NCBI GenBank assembly: GCA_026001225.1
Contig: BNZQ01000046.1
Location: 1-12,370, forward strand
Length of the DNA stretch: 12,370 nucleotides
Direction: 5' to 3'
Source: Clostridia bacterium
GTDB taxonomy: Bacteria > Bacillota > Clostridia > Christensenellales > DUVY01
Positions 7,213-12,370 of this stretch are shown in pieces. The notes under the pieces are model-generated. The model did no database searches, had not been told where the DNA came from, and saw only the letters and a program-made list of their open reading frames with translations. Position 1 is the stretch's first letter, and every line of letters begins with the position of its first letter. Position numbers and translations under genes: made by a program.

Positions 7213-8596
7213 TTTCTATACCTCCGAGGTCTTTGTCCGCGCCCGTTCGCGCGCCTTTTACTTTCGTTTGCTTGCGGGCGCTCCATTTGTGGACGACCAC
7301 GCCCGCTAAAATACTGTCGCTGACGTTCAGCGCGGTGCGCCCCATATCGACGATAAAATCCACCGCCATGAAGATGACCGCGAGCTCTATCGGAAGCCCG
7401 ACCAGCGTAAGAACCAGCAGGCTGACGTTGAACGCGCCGCCGCCCACGCCCGCCGTGCCGATCGACGCGATCACCACGTAGATCACAAGCGGAACCAAAA
7501 ACAGCAGGCTGTACGAGTTCCAGCCCTGCGCGATTCCCGCTAAAATAGCGACCATCGTCGGGTAAACGCCGGCGCAGCCGTGCTGTCCCACGCAGGTGCC
7601 GAGGGTACTCGCCAGATCCGCCGTCGCCTCGTCCACGCCGAGCCGCCGCAACGAATTTTGCGTCAGCGGCAGCGTCGCCGCGCTGCTGCGCGTGGTAAAA
7701 GCGTTCAGCAAGGTCACGCCGCTCGCCGAGAAATATTTTTTCGGGCCGCACCCCAAAAAGAACAACGCCAAAATATGCAGGCCGAACACGAGAATCATCG
7801 CCGCAAAAGACGCGCCGATAAACATGCCCAGCTGCGCGAACATCTGCCAATTGCCCTTGGCGATTCGCGTGGCGATGATCGCCAAAATCCCGTAGGGCGT
7901 CAGCTCGATGATATAATCGACGATTTTCAGCACGAAGTCGTAGGCGACCGTCCAGCCCTTTTCAAATTTCTCCGCCGAGGGCCGCGTCGTCTCGTCCTTT
8001 TTCAGGGCGACGAAAGCGAAACCGATCAGCGCGGCGACGAACACCACGGGCAGAATCCCGTCCCCCGCCAGCGCGCCGAAGAACGACGTGGGAATCAGAT
8101 TCAGCAGGGTTTCCGCGACCGAGTTCGGGGGCGCGAGGGTCGTATTCTGATCGACCAAACTGTTCAAACCTTCCTGCGTGAACGGAAACACGCTCAACAC
8201 CGCGATAGAAATCACCGCGACGACGGCGGTCGTGATCAGCAAAAACGCGACGATCCGCCCCGCTTTCTTCGCGCCCTCCTTGGACGATGTCGTTTTGCCG
8301 ATCGCGTTGACGATGCTGACGACGATCAGGGGGACGATGATGAATTTCAGCAAGTACGTAAAGCCCGTGCCGATCAGATTCACCCATTCCAAAACCGTCG
8401 CCCCCGTTCCGCTGTTTAAGGAATCCTTAAACAGCAAGTTGACCGCCGTGCCGAACAGCGCGCCCAGACCCAGCGCGGCGACCACGCGGACGCTGAATTT
8501 CCATTTGAATTTCGCGTGCGCTATGATTAAAAACGCGATAAGCCCCGCGAAAATCGCGAGGGCTATCAGCGCGTACAATGTCGATAAAGTTAGCAT
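7205..8596 (-). CDS. tcyP: TcyP-like L-cystine symporter (DAACS family)
   Basis: This is a sodium- or proton-coupled secondary transporter of the dicarboxylate/amino acid:cation symporter family, of the cystine-uptake TcyP branch. The 463-residue product starts MLTLSTLYAL and has eight or more hydrophobic helices. Diagnostic motifs are TRSSAATLP (302-310, re-entrant hairpin serines), VGQHGCAGVYP (336-346), AGVGGGA (382-388) and DMGRTALNVSDS (417-428). The GQxGCAGxYP motif fits TcyP rather than SstT or GltP, as I recall those families; TcyP has N where this protein has H. The frame stays open for 30 more codons upstream (to 8686), but that extension is only a translation of hairpin repeats. 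The ATG at 8594-8596 has AAGGAAAG just before it and gives the usual TcyP length. It lies between two paralogous lipoprotein genes. Confidence 0.85.
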   Translation of the reverse strand: MLTLSTLYALIALAIFAGLIAFLIIAHAKFKWKFSVRVVAALGLGALFGTAVNLLFKDSLNSGTGATVLEWVNLIGTGFTYLLKFIIVPLIVVSIVNAIGKTTSSKEGAKKAGRIVAFLLITTAVVAVISIAVLSVFPFTQEGLNSLVDQNTTLAPPNSVAETLLNLIPTSFFGALAGDGILPVVFVAALIGFAFVALKKDETTRPSAEKFEKGWTVAYDFVLKIVDYIIELTPYGILAIIATRIAKGNWQMFAQLGMFIGASFAAMILVFGLHILALFFLGCGPKKYFSASGVTLLNAFTTRSSAATLPLTQNSLRRLGVDEATADLASTLGTCVGQHGCAGVYPTMVAILAGIAQGWNSYSLLFLVPLVIYVVIASIGTAGVGGGAFNVSLLVLTLVGLPIELAVIFMAVDFIVDMGRTALNVSDSILAGVVVHKWSARKQTKVKGARTGADKDLGGIENA

Positions 8597-8619
8597 TTTC
8601 TTTCCTTTTTTTTCGGCTA

Positions 8620-8644
8620 CCTTTCCGAAAGCTTTTCGGAAAGG
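8620..8644. repeat. Perfect 11-bp hairpin upstream of the symporter gene
   Basis: CCTTTCCGAAA and TTTCGGAAAGG are perfectly complementary around a 3-base loop. On the minus strand the stem is followed by TAGCCG and then an A-run that carries the symporter ribosome binding site, so it is not a typical terminator. It could stabilise or process the mRNA between the lipoprotein and symporter genes. Confidence 0.7.
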
Positions 8645-8649
8645 GGCGC

Positions 8650-8681
8650 GGGGAAAAGCCTTTTTTACAAAAGCCTTCCCC
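8650..8681. repeat. GC-bounded repeat with duplicated AAAAGCCTT
   Basis: GGGGAA (8650-8655) and TTCCCC (8676-8681) are complementary and enclose two direct copies of AAAAGCCTT (8654-8662 and 8669-8677). Together with the neighbouring hairpin this looks like an intergenic repeat of the kind scattered in some clostridial genomes, an impression from memory. It is the source of the spurious N-terminal extension of the symporter frame. Confidence 0.5.
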
Positions 8682-8720
8682 CGCAAGCCTGCTTTCTGAA
8701 AACCTAAACCTATTTATCCG

Positions 8721-8779
8721 TCCGTCATTGGTCCTATCCGTCATTGCGAGCCGAACTTATAGCGAGGCGTCGCAATCTC
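8721..8779. repeat. REP-like repeat with TCATTGCGAG and CGCAATCTC ends
   Basis: TCCGTCATTG occurs twice (8721-8730 and 8737-8746). ATTGCGA (8743-8749) and TCGCAAT (8770-8776) form an inverted repeat around CCGAACTTATAGCGAGGCG. The TCATTGCGAG...CGCAATCTC form resembles a palindromic intergenic repeat family found in many unrelated bacteria. It begins 5 bp after the stop of the large lipoprotein gene, a usual position for REP-type sequences. Confidence 0.55.
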
Positions 8780-8783
8780 AACC

Positions 8784-11114
8784 TTATACGGTCAGATTCA
8801 GCGACTGGAAGAGACTTAAAATCTCGCTTGCGTCGCCCGCCGCCTCGTATTTAACCTGCGCCTTCGCCGCCTTCGAGCCGGTCAAAGCCGTGCCCGCCGC
8901 GGCCGCAAAATTGCGGGTATACGTCTTCGGTCCGGCAAAGTTAAAGGCCGCATCGCCGCCCTTCGCGTAAGCCTGCGTGCTGAAAAATTTGTTGACCGCC
9001 GACGCCGTGGGCTGCTGTCCCGCCGCGATCGCGTCGGAATTCGTATAGAAGTATGTCGTCAGATCGGCCGAATTACCGCCCTTTTTCACGGTCAGCGTGT
9101 TTTCCAAGCCGTGACCTTTGGCGCTGACGGCATAGCCCTCTTCGATGAACGTAGAGGTAACGTCGGCCAGCGCGAAGAAGTTACGGAACACCCTTTCCCT
9201 ATACGCGAACGCGGTGCTGTTCTCGGAATAGAGGTTGCCCGTCAAGCCCGTATAAGCCGTCGTCGAGGTCGATTTATTCCACGTCAATTCCACCTCGACC
9301 GCCGACACGACGTTGCCCTCCACCGCGGGATTGTAATCGAAGATCGCGGGCACGACGATACGCGTATACTGCTTGTCGTTGATGTTCACGGTCGGCGTGC
9401 TGGTACGGTTGTCGCTGCCCAGCGTGACCTTGGACAAGCCGCCCACGCTGTTCCACGCCGAGGCGTACTGCGGGAAGAAGTTGTCGATCAAATAAGCGTA
9501 CAGCCGCGCGTGCGAATTCAAGTTGGAATACGTATCGCTGAGTTGCGCGGTCGAATTCGCCGTATTGCCCTCGTAGTCGCGGATATAGCGGTCGTTGACA
9601 AGCGTCCCCGCCCCGCCGGCCAGCTTGGGATCGAACAGCGGAACCTTTTTCGTATAGCCCGCTTCCTTGGCGTACTGCTGAACCGCCCCGTAATAAACCG
9701 TGCTGTTCGGGCACCACAGGCCGCCCCAATAAATCAAGGTTTCCTCTTGTTTTTCCAGCGTCGCGATGATATTCTCATAGCTCGCGGTGACAAAATAGTC
9801 GTTGTACGCGAGGCGCGTCGAGCCGCCGCCGCTTGTCTGCCGCTGATTCTTGACGAGGAAGATATCGAAGTCCGTCTTTAAAGCGGTTTTACCGGTCAGG
9901 CTGCCCGCCAGATTCGCGTTCAAATAGGCTTCCGCCGCCGCCTTGTATTGGTCCTCGAACAAGAATTGGCGGTTGAGAATGGCTCCGCTTTCACCAACCT
10001 TGATAAAGTCGGTCGTCAGCGTCTTGGTGTCGTCGAAATCGGTCGCTCCGTTATCGGTACCCTGCACCTTGACCGTCGCCTTAAAGCGGCTGAATGAATT
10101 CGTGTTGCGGATCAAGTCCGCGTCGTCCACAAAGCCCGCGCGCGCCCCGTAGTCCGCGGTGTAATCGTTGTTGTCATAGCCGGCCAAAATATCCAGCTGT
10201 AATTTCTGATCGTTCGACAGCGCGGTGTTGTCCGTCGCCGTGGTCGTCAGCGTGCCGTCCGTTTTGTCGACATAGTAACCCGTGCCGTCCGCCGCTTTCG
10301 CCGCCGTCACCTGAGCTTGCGGCAATGACTGCTTCTGAACGACCAACAGCTGCGGGGTCTTGACCGTGCCGTCGCCGTTCAGTTGAAGCGCGCCGGGGTT
10401 GGTCAAAACGTCCTGAATCCCTTGAAGGGCGTTCGCCGTCCCCGCGGTATTGGTGGTAAACTTGCTGATCTCCAAATCGTCGTACAGAATATCGAACAGC
10501 TTCGGCGTTTTCGTGCCGTCTATGCCGTCGCTTGTCTTGCCGTAGATCAGCCCCGTATAGCCGACCTTGCCGATATTGTCGTCATCGTCCGAGGTACCCG
10601 CTATGCCGTCCGGTCCGACCGGCTTGACGGCGGGATCGTCACCGATACGGCCGACAATCTTTTCGGACAGTTTATTGTCCAAATACGGGTCGAACAAATA
10701 AATTTCATTGATGCCCTTCGACTTTGCCACGCCGTTGACCAAGCCGATCACGCCCTGCGTCTGCGCGTCGTGCGTGCCGCCCAGCAGCACGATGTATTCG
10801 CCGACCGCGGTGCGCGGATTGGCCAACAAATGGTAAAAATCGTGGTATTGCAAGGTTTTGTATACGTTGTCGTTCTCGTCCAAATCATAGTACGGCGTCA
10901 CGATGCTGTTTTTCGCGGTTTTCCCGTCCTTGCCGTCCTTGCCCGTGCCCGCCGCGCCCTCCTCGCCTTGTTCGCCCTGCGTTCCTTGCGCGCCCTGAAG
11001 GCCCGGATCGCCTTGCGGCCCCGCAAGCCCCGCGCCGGAGCAAGCCGCCAAACTGAAAGCCGCGACCAGCAGCAGCGAAAGAACCGTGAATATTTTCCAT
11101 TTTTTGTGTTTCAT
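8784..11114 (-). CDS. Large lipoprotein with collagen-like segment and thioredoxin-like WCPNS module
   Basis: This 776-residue protein matches no named family known to me. Residues 1-24 form a signal peptide ending in lipobox LAAC25. Residues 29-66 are collagen-like: nine consecutive Gly-X-Y triplets, a short break, then three GKD/GKT triplets, likely a spacer from the membrane. A first thioredoxin-like strand-helix-strand unit lies at about 105-148 (YIVLLGGTHDAQ, IYLFDPYLD) with no cysteine. An acidic GPDGIAGTSDDDDN loop (167-180) resembles calcium-binding loops. A second unit at about 458-500 contains LIYWGGLWCPNS, with C468 and S471 in a CxxS arrangement. C25 and C468 are the only cysteines. 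The C-terminal third (YAYLIDNFF at 540-548, FFALAD at 646-651) is shared with the smaller paralogue at 5644-7212. The ATG has GGAAG 12 bases upstream. It heads the lipoprotein-symporter-lipoprotein set. Confidence 0.82.
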   Translation of the reverse strand: MKHKKWKIFTVLSLLLVAAFSLAACSGAGLAGPQGDPGLQGAQGTQGEQGEEGAAGTGKDGKDGKTAKNSIVTPYYDLDENDNVYKTLQYHDFYHLLANPRTAVGEYIVLLGGTHDAQTQGVIGLVNGVAKSKGINEIYLFDPYLDNKLSEKIVGRIGDDPAVKPVGPDGIAGTSDDDDNIGKVGYTGLIYGKTSDGIDGTKTPKLFDILYDDLEISKFTTNTAGTANALQGIQDVLTNPGALQLNGDGTVKTPQLLVVQKQSLPQAQVTAAKAADGTGYYVDKTDGTLTTTATDNTALSNDQKLQLDILAGYDNNDYTADYGARAGFVDDADLIRNTNSFSRFKATVKVQGTDNGATDFDDTKTLTTDFIKVGESGAILNRQFLFEDQYKAAAEAYLNANLAGSLTGKTALKTDFDIFLVKNQRQTSGGGSTRLAYNDYFVTASYENIIATLEKQEETLIYWGGLWCPNSTVYYGAVQQYAKEAGYTKKVPLFDPKLAGGAGTLVNDRYIRDYEGNTANSTAQLSDTYSNLNSHARLYAYLIDNFFPQYASAWNSVGGLSKVTLGSDNRTSTPTVNINDKQYTRIVVPAIFDYNPAVEGNVVSAVEVELTWNKSTSTTAYTGLTGNLYSENSTAFAYRERVFRNFFALADVTSTFIEEGYAVSAKGHGLENTLTVKKGGNSADLTTYFYTNSDAIAAGQQPTASAVNKFFSTQAYAKGGDAAFNFAGPKTYTRNFAAAAGTALTGSKAAKAQVKYEAAGDASEILSLFQSLNLTV

Positions 11115-11156
11115 GATTGTTTGATACTTCCTTTTTTTATTTTATCGTTCAAGTCA

Positions 11157-11187
11157 TTTGATTATCAAGCTTTGCTTGATAATCAAA
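11157..11187. repeat. Perfect 14-bp hairpin in the lipoprotein 5' region
   Basis: TTTGATTATCAAGC (11157-11170) and GCTTGATAATCAAA (11174-11187) are exact complements around TTT. There is no U tract on the minus strand after it, so it is not a simple terminator. It sits 43 bp before the lipoprotein start and touches a second palindrome, suggesting an RNA regulatory structure or a protein-binding site. Confidence 0.75.
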
Positions 11188-11205
11188 ACAGGGATATCCC
11201 TGTTT
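11186..11205. promoter_or_regulatory. Perfect 20-bp palindrome, weak terminator or operator
   Basis: AAACAGGGATATCCCTGTTT is fully self-complementary. On the minus strand the GGGATATCCC core is followed by TGTTTTG, so it could act as a weak terminator or attenuator between the tRNA/leader ORF and the lipoprotein gene. A dimeric repressor could equally bind it as DNA. No known operator was recognised. Confidence 0.55.
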
Positions 11206-11251
11206 GTGCCATACGATTGATGATCGATTTACCGCTTCGCGTCCGTCGGCG

Positions 11252-11305
11252 TCAACATCGGAAGCCGCTCCATGCTTTCGTCCTTGCGGTTTTTCTTGTT
11301 TTCAT
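11252..11305 (-). CDS. Possible 17-residue leader peptide ending in a Cys codon
   Basis: The short frame MKTRKTARTKAWSGFRC is followed by TGA. It starts 38 bases after the tRNA-Cys 3' end and has a strong AAGGAG 8 bases before its ATG (complement at 11314-11319). It is basic (six Lys/Arg in the first ten residues) and its last sense codon is TGT (Cys). Two tandem hairpins follow within about 50 bases, and then the lipoprotein gene. The layout is that of a translated leader, where a ribosome stalled at the Cys codon could change the downstream RNA fold. One Cys codon is a weak sensor, so this is a hypothesis. It may instead be a gene remnant. Confidence 0.4.
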   Translation of the reverse strand: MKTRKTARTKAWSGFRC

Positions 11306-11342
11306 GACAGTTTCTCCTTCATATCTTTATTTTCTTATCGTC

Positions 11343-11417
11343 TGGAGGCGCCACCCGGACTCGAACACGGGGATCGAGACTTTGCAAGCCCCTGCCTTAC
11401 CTCTTGGCCATAGCGCC
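11343..11417 (-). tRNA. tRNA-Cys (anticodon GCA), CCA encoded
   Basis: On the minus strand the acceptor arm GGCGCTA pairs with TGGCGCC (one G-T). The D arm is GCC/GGC with GG in the loop. The anticodon arm GGGGC-TTGCAAA-GTCTC carries GCA and two G-T pairs. The T loop is TTCGAGT, the discriminator base is T (U73, as expected for Cys), and CCA is encoded. The T-arm 5' strand reads CCCGTG against CCGGG, which needs one bulged T (or two mismatches). The gene is 75 nt where 74 would be expected. Function is likely but the T stem is unusual. Confidence 0.88.
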
Positions 11418-11432
11418 GAAATGCCTTTTCTA

Positions 11433-11457
11433 AATACATATAAATAATATATGTATT
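11433..11457 (-). repeat. Perfect 10-bp AT hairpin in the tRNA-Cys leader
   Basis: AATACATATA (11433-11442) and TATATGTATT (11448-11457) are exact complements around 5 bases. It lies in the predicted 5' leader between the promoter start point (near 11463) and the mature tRNA end at 11417. It could mark a processing site or simply reflect the AT-rich promoter region. Confidence 0.6.
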
Positions 11458-11469
11458 ATAATATTTACT

Positions 11470-11498
11470 ATGATACACCTTTCTTTTCCTCTTGTCAA
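11470..11498 (-). promoter_or_regulatory. Near-consensus sigma-70-type promoter for tRNA-Cys
   Basis: The minus strand has TTGACA (11493-11498), exactly 17 bases, then TATCAT (11470-11475), in AT-rich surroundings. Predicted transcription begins near 11463, about 46 bases before the mature tRNA. This is the only strong promoter seen upstream of the lipoprotein-symporter genes and may also serve them by read-through. Confidence 0.85.
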
Positions 11499-11550
11499 GC
11501 GTTTTTACAAACTTTTTTTATTACGTATATGTTTACTATGTTTTTGGCGC

Positions 11551-11584
11551 AAAAAGAGAGGCCGGTTTTCATAACCGACCTCTC
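11551..11584 (-). terminator. Rho-independent terminator after the DUF4139 remnant
   Basis: On the minus strand GAGAGGTCGGTT pairs with AACCGGCCTCTC (12 bp with one G-T) around 5 bases and is followed at once by TTTTT. It stops minus-strand transcription from the distal part of the window before the tRNA-Cys promoter. Confidence 0.85.
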
Positions 11585-11648
11585 ACAGGCTTTTTCCTTT
11601 GAGCGGATAAAGTACAAAAGCAAAAGTCCGTTTCGATAAGGTGAAACA

Positions 11649-11683
11649 ATAATTTTCAGTTTTCAGTTCTCACTTTTCAGTTA
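11649..11683. repeat. CTGAAAA-type inverted repeat, left arm
   Basis: ATAATTTTCAGTTTTCAGTT (11649-11668) is the exact complement of 12211-12230, and the outer TTCAGTTA parts also match after a divergent 7-base stretch. The arm ends at the stop codon of the DUF4139 remnant, whose TAA lies inside it. The pair brackets the remnant, as in MITE-like or cassette structures. Confidence 0.7.
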
Positions 11684-12160
11684 TTCAATCGCTATCGTCA
11701 CGCCCGCGGGATACGTCACCGTATATTTGACCGTTTTGGAAACCGTTTCCCCCGGCTTCAAGGCGACAATCCATTTCAGTTCGCCCTTTTCCTTGTTGTG
11801 CTCCGCGCCGGAGAGCTCGTTTGCGTCCACCGTGACCGATTTGTCGGTACTGACGGGGATTTGGTCCAGCAGTGTCAATTCGACGGGCACGCTTTTGGCG
11901 TTGCGCGCTTTCAGTTCAAAGCTGCGGGACGCCTTCATGTTCCCGCCGAACAGGGTTTTGCCCGACAGGTCGCGCCCCTTGATCCGCGTGACGATCACGT
12001 TTTTATCGCGCCCCAAGGAAATTTTCAGCACGTCGTCCGTCCGGCGCGGATCGATATGCGTTTGTCCCACGAACTGACTGCCGTAGAAAATCTGCACGTC
12101 GCCCTCTAACAGATTCAGCGTTTCCCAGCCCTTTACGCACGCCAGTAAAAAGGCGTCCTT
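11681..12160 (-). pseudogene. C-terminal remnant of a DUF4139 (MuiA-like) protein
   Basis: The open frame of 159 residues begins abruptly with KDAFLLACVKGWETLNLLEG and continues with VQIFYGSQFVGQTHIDP, LKISLGRDKNVIVTR, NAKSVPVELTLLDQIPVS and GELKWIVALKPGETVSKTVKYTVTYP. These match the C-terminal beta-rich part of DUF4139/mucoidy-inhibitor MuiA-like proteins, which are normally about 500 residues or more. The N-terminal domain, coiled coil and first part of DUF4139 are missing. Upstream the frame meets a stop at 12161-12163, exactly where a 71-bp repeat begins. A GTG at 12095-12097 could start a 138-residue product, but no good ribosome binding site was seen and conserved sequence continues upstream of it. 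Best read as a truncated gene. Confidence 0.75.
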
Positions 12161-12230
12161 TTATCGTTTCCTTTATCTTCTTAACCATACCCTTTTAACT
12201 GAAATCGGAAAACTGAAAACTGAAAATTAT
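12160..12230. repeat. 71-bp direct repeat, copy 1 (fused to the DUF4139 remnant)
   Basis: This copy matches 12292-12362 with only two differences. It holds ATGGTTAAG on the minus strand (ATG at 12186-12188, encoding MVKKIKETIK) and ends with the right CTGAAAA-type arm. At its lower end the sequence switches to DUF4139 coding sequence, whereas copy 2 continues into unrelated DNA. The ATG here would read the DUF4139 segment out of frame. Confidence 0.8.
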
Positions 12231-12320
12231 GGACCTGTCGAAGAAGGTGCTTTTATTATGCTGTAAGCTCCTTGCCCACCGACAAACCTTCTTTATCGTT
12301 TCCTTTATCTTCTTAACCAT
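12195..12320 (-). CDS. Small ORF of unknown nature (41 residues)
   Basis: The ORF starts MVKKIKETIKKVCRWARSLQ inside repeat copy 2, crosses the unique spacer, and ends with TAA inside repeat copy 1, so its last 11 residues are encoded by the CTGAAAA-type repeat. It is basic. The upstream AAAAGAG is a weak ribosome binding site. The family is not recognised. The first ten codons are duplicated in copy 1, which suggests they belong to a real gene start, but the repeat-encoded end argues for a broken or non-coding frame. Confidence 0.3.
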   Translation of the reverse strand: MVKKIKETIKKVCRWARSLQHNKSTFFDRSIIFSFQFSDFS

Positions 12321-12362
12321 ACTCTTTTAACTGAAATCGGAAAACTGAAAACTGAAAGTTAT
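12292..12362. repeat. 71-bp direct repeat, copy 2
   Basis: This is the second copy, 132 bp from copy 1, with the same ATGGTTAAG start segment on the minus strand and the same CTGAAAA-rich end. Only 8 bases remain before the window edge, so the array or element may continue outside. The spacer (12231-12291) contains AAGAAGGT, complementary to ACCTTCTT at 12286-12293. Confidence 0.8.
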
Positions 12363-12370
12363 TGTTCTGT

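Noticed and set aside
9698..9740. Classical thioredoxin CxxC active site in the large lipoprotein
   Set aside because: The motif is WCPNS, with serine in place of the second cysteine, and no other cysteine except the lipobox exists, so ordinary dithiol reductase activity cannot be claimed.
11139..11168. TTGATA-N18-TAAAAT as a promoter for the large lipoprotein gene
   Set aside because: The -35 lies in the arm of a perfect hairpin, and the start point would fall at the ribosome binding site, leaving almost no leader. Kept only as a weak alternative to read-through from the tRNA promoter.
11115..11342. T-box riboswitch upstream of the lipoprotein and symporter genes
   Set aside because: A Cys T-box would suit the context, but no T-box core sequence and no terminator/antiterminator pair with a U tract is present.
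10383..11447. Long plus-strand open frame (354 codons) opposite the large lipoprotein gene and tRNA
   Set aside because: It is antisense to a protein with signal peptide, lipobox and a paralogue, runs through the tRNA gene, is Arg/Val/Ala-rich without motifs, and arises from GC-rich third positions on the other strand.
12003..12188. Minus-strand frame starting MVKKIKETIKGRLF
   Set aside because: Beyond the first ten codons, which lie in the direct repeat, it reads the DUF4139 segment in the wrong frame, so it is a by-product of the junction.
12160..12370. CRISPR-like array from the spaced direct repeats
   Set aside because: Only two copies, 71 bp long with a 61-bp spacer, carrying an ORF start and MITE-like ends, and no cas genes. 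It is an ordinary duplication.

Overview
The window looks like chromosomal DNA of a moderately GC-rich, Gram-positive-type anaerobe, most likely an uncultivated member of the Clostridia (Bacillota). The evidence is the clostridial PstSCAB-PhoU gene set, strong AAGGAG/GGAGG ribosome binding sites, lipobox signal peptides, a tRNA-Cys with an encoded CCA end, and a TcyP-like cystine symporter. The finer lineage cannot be read from the sequence. Every supported gene lies on the minus strand, so transcription runs from high to low coordinates.

Phosphate block (about 1-5563): a promoter preceded by three 11-bp-spaced PhoB/PhoP-type half sites drives pstS, followed by an intercistronic hairpin, pstC, pstA (ATGA overlap), pstB, phoU and an OmpR-family response regulator. 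The first codons of a further gene, presumably the sensor kinase, reach the window edge. PstS is a phosphate-binding lipoprotein whose two sequence halves are in swapped order relative to the classical protein. A repeat element with inverted ends of about 180 bp sits between phoU and the regulator gene.

Cystine-themed block (about 5565-11498): a near-consensus promoter drives tRNA-Cys(GCA). Next come a 17-codon leader ORF ending in a Cys codon, two tandem perfect hairpins, a 776-aa lipoprotein with a collagen-like Gly-X-Y stretch and a thioredoxin-like WCPNS motif, a TcyP-like cystine symporter, and a 522-aa paralogous lipoprotein whose start overlaps the symporter stop by 8 bp. A strong terminator ends the block and abuts the Pho boxes. 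No convincing terminator or internal promoter separates the tRNA from the lipoprotein gene, so co-transcription is possible. The working idea is that two surface lipoproteins built from degenerate thioredoxin-like modules serve a cystine importer. This is inferred from gene order and motifs and is not demonstrated.

Distal end (about 11551-12370): a terminator, then the C-terminal remnant of a DUF4139 (MuiA-like) protein bracketed by CTGAAAA-type inverted repeats. It is fused at its 5' end to one copy of a 71-bp direct repeat, and a second copy of that repeat heads a 41-codon ORF of unknown nature. This end looks rearranged.
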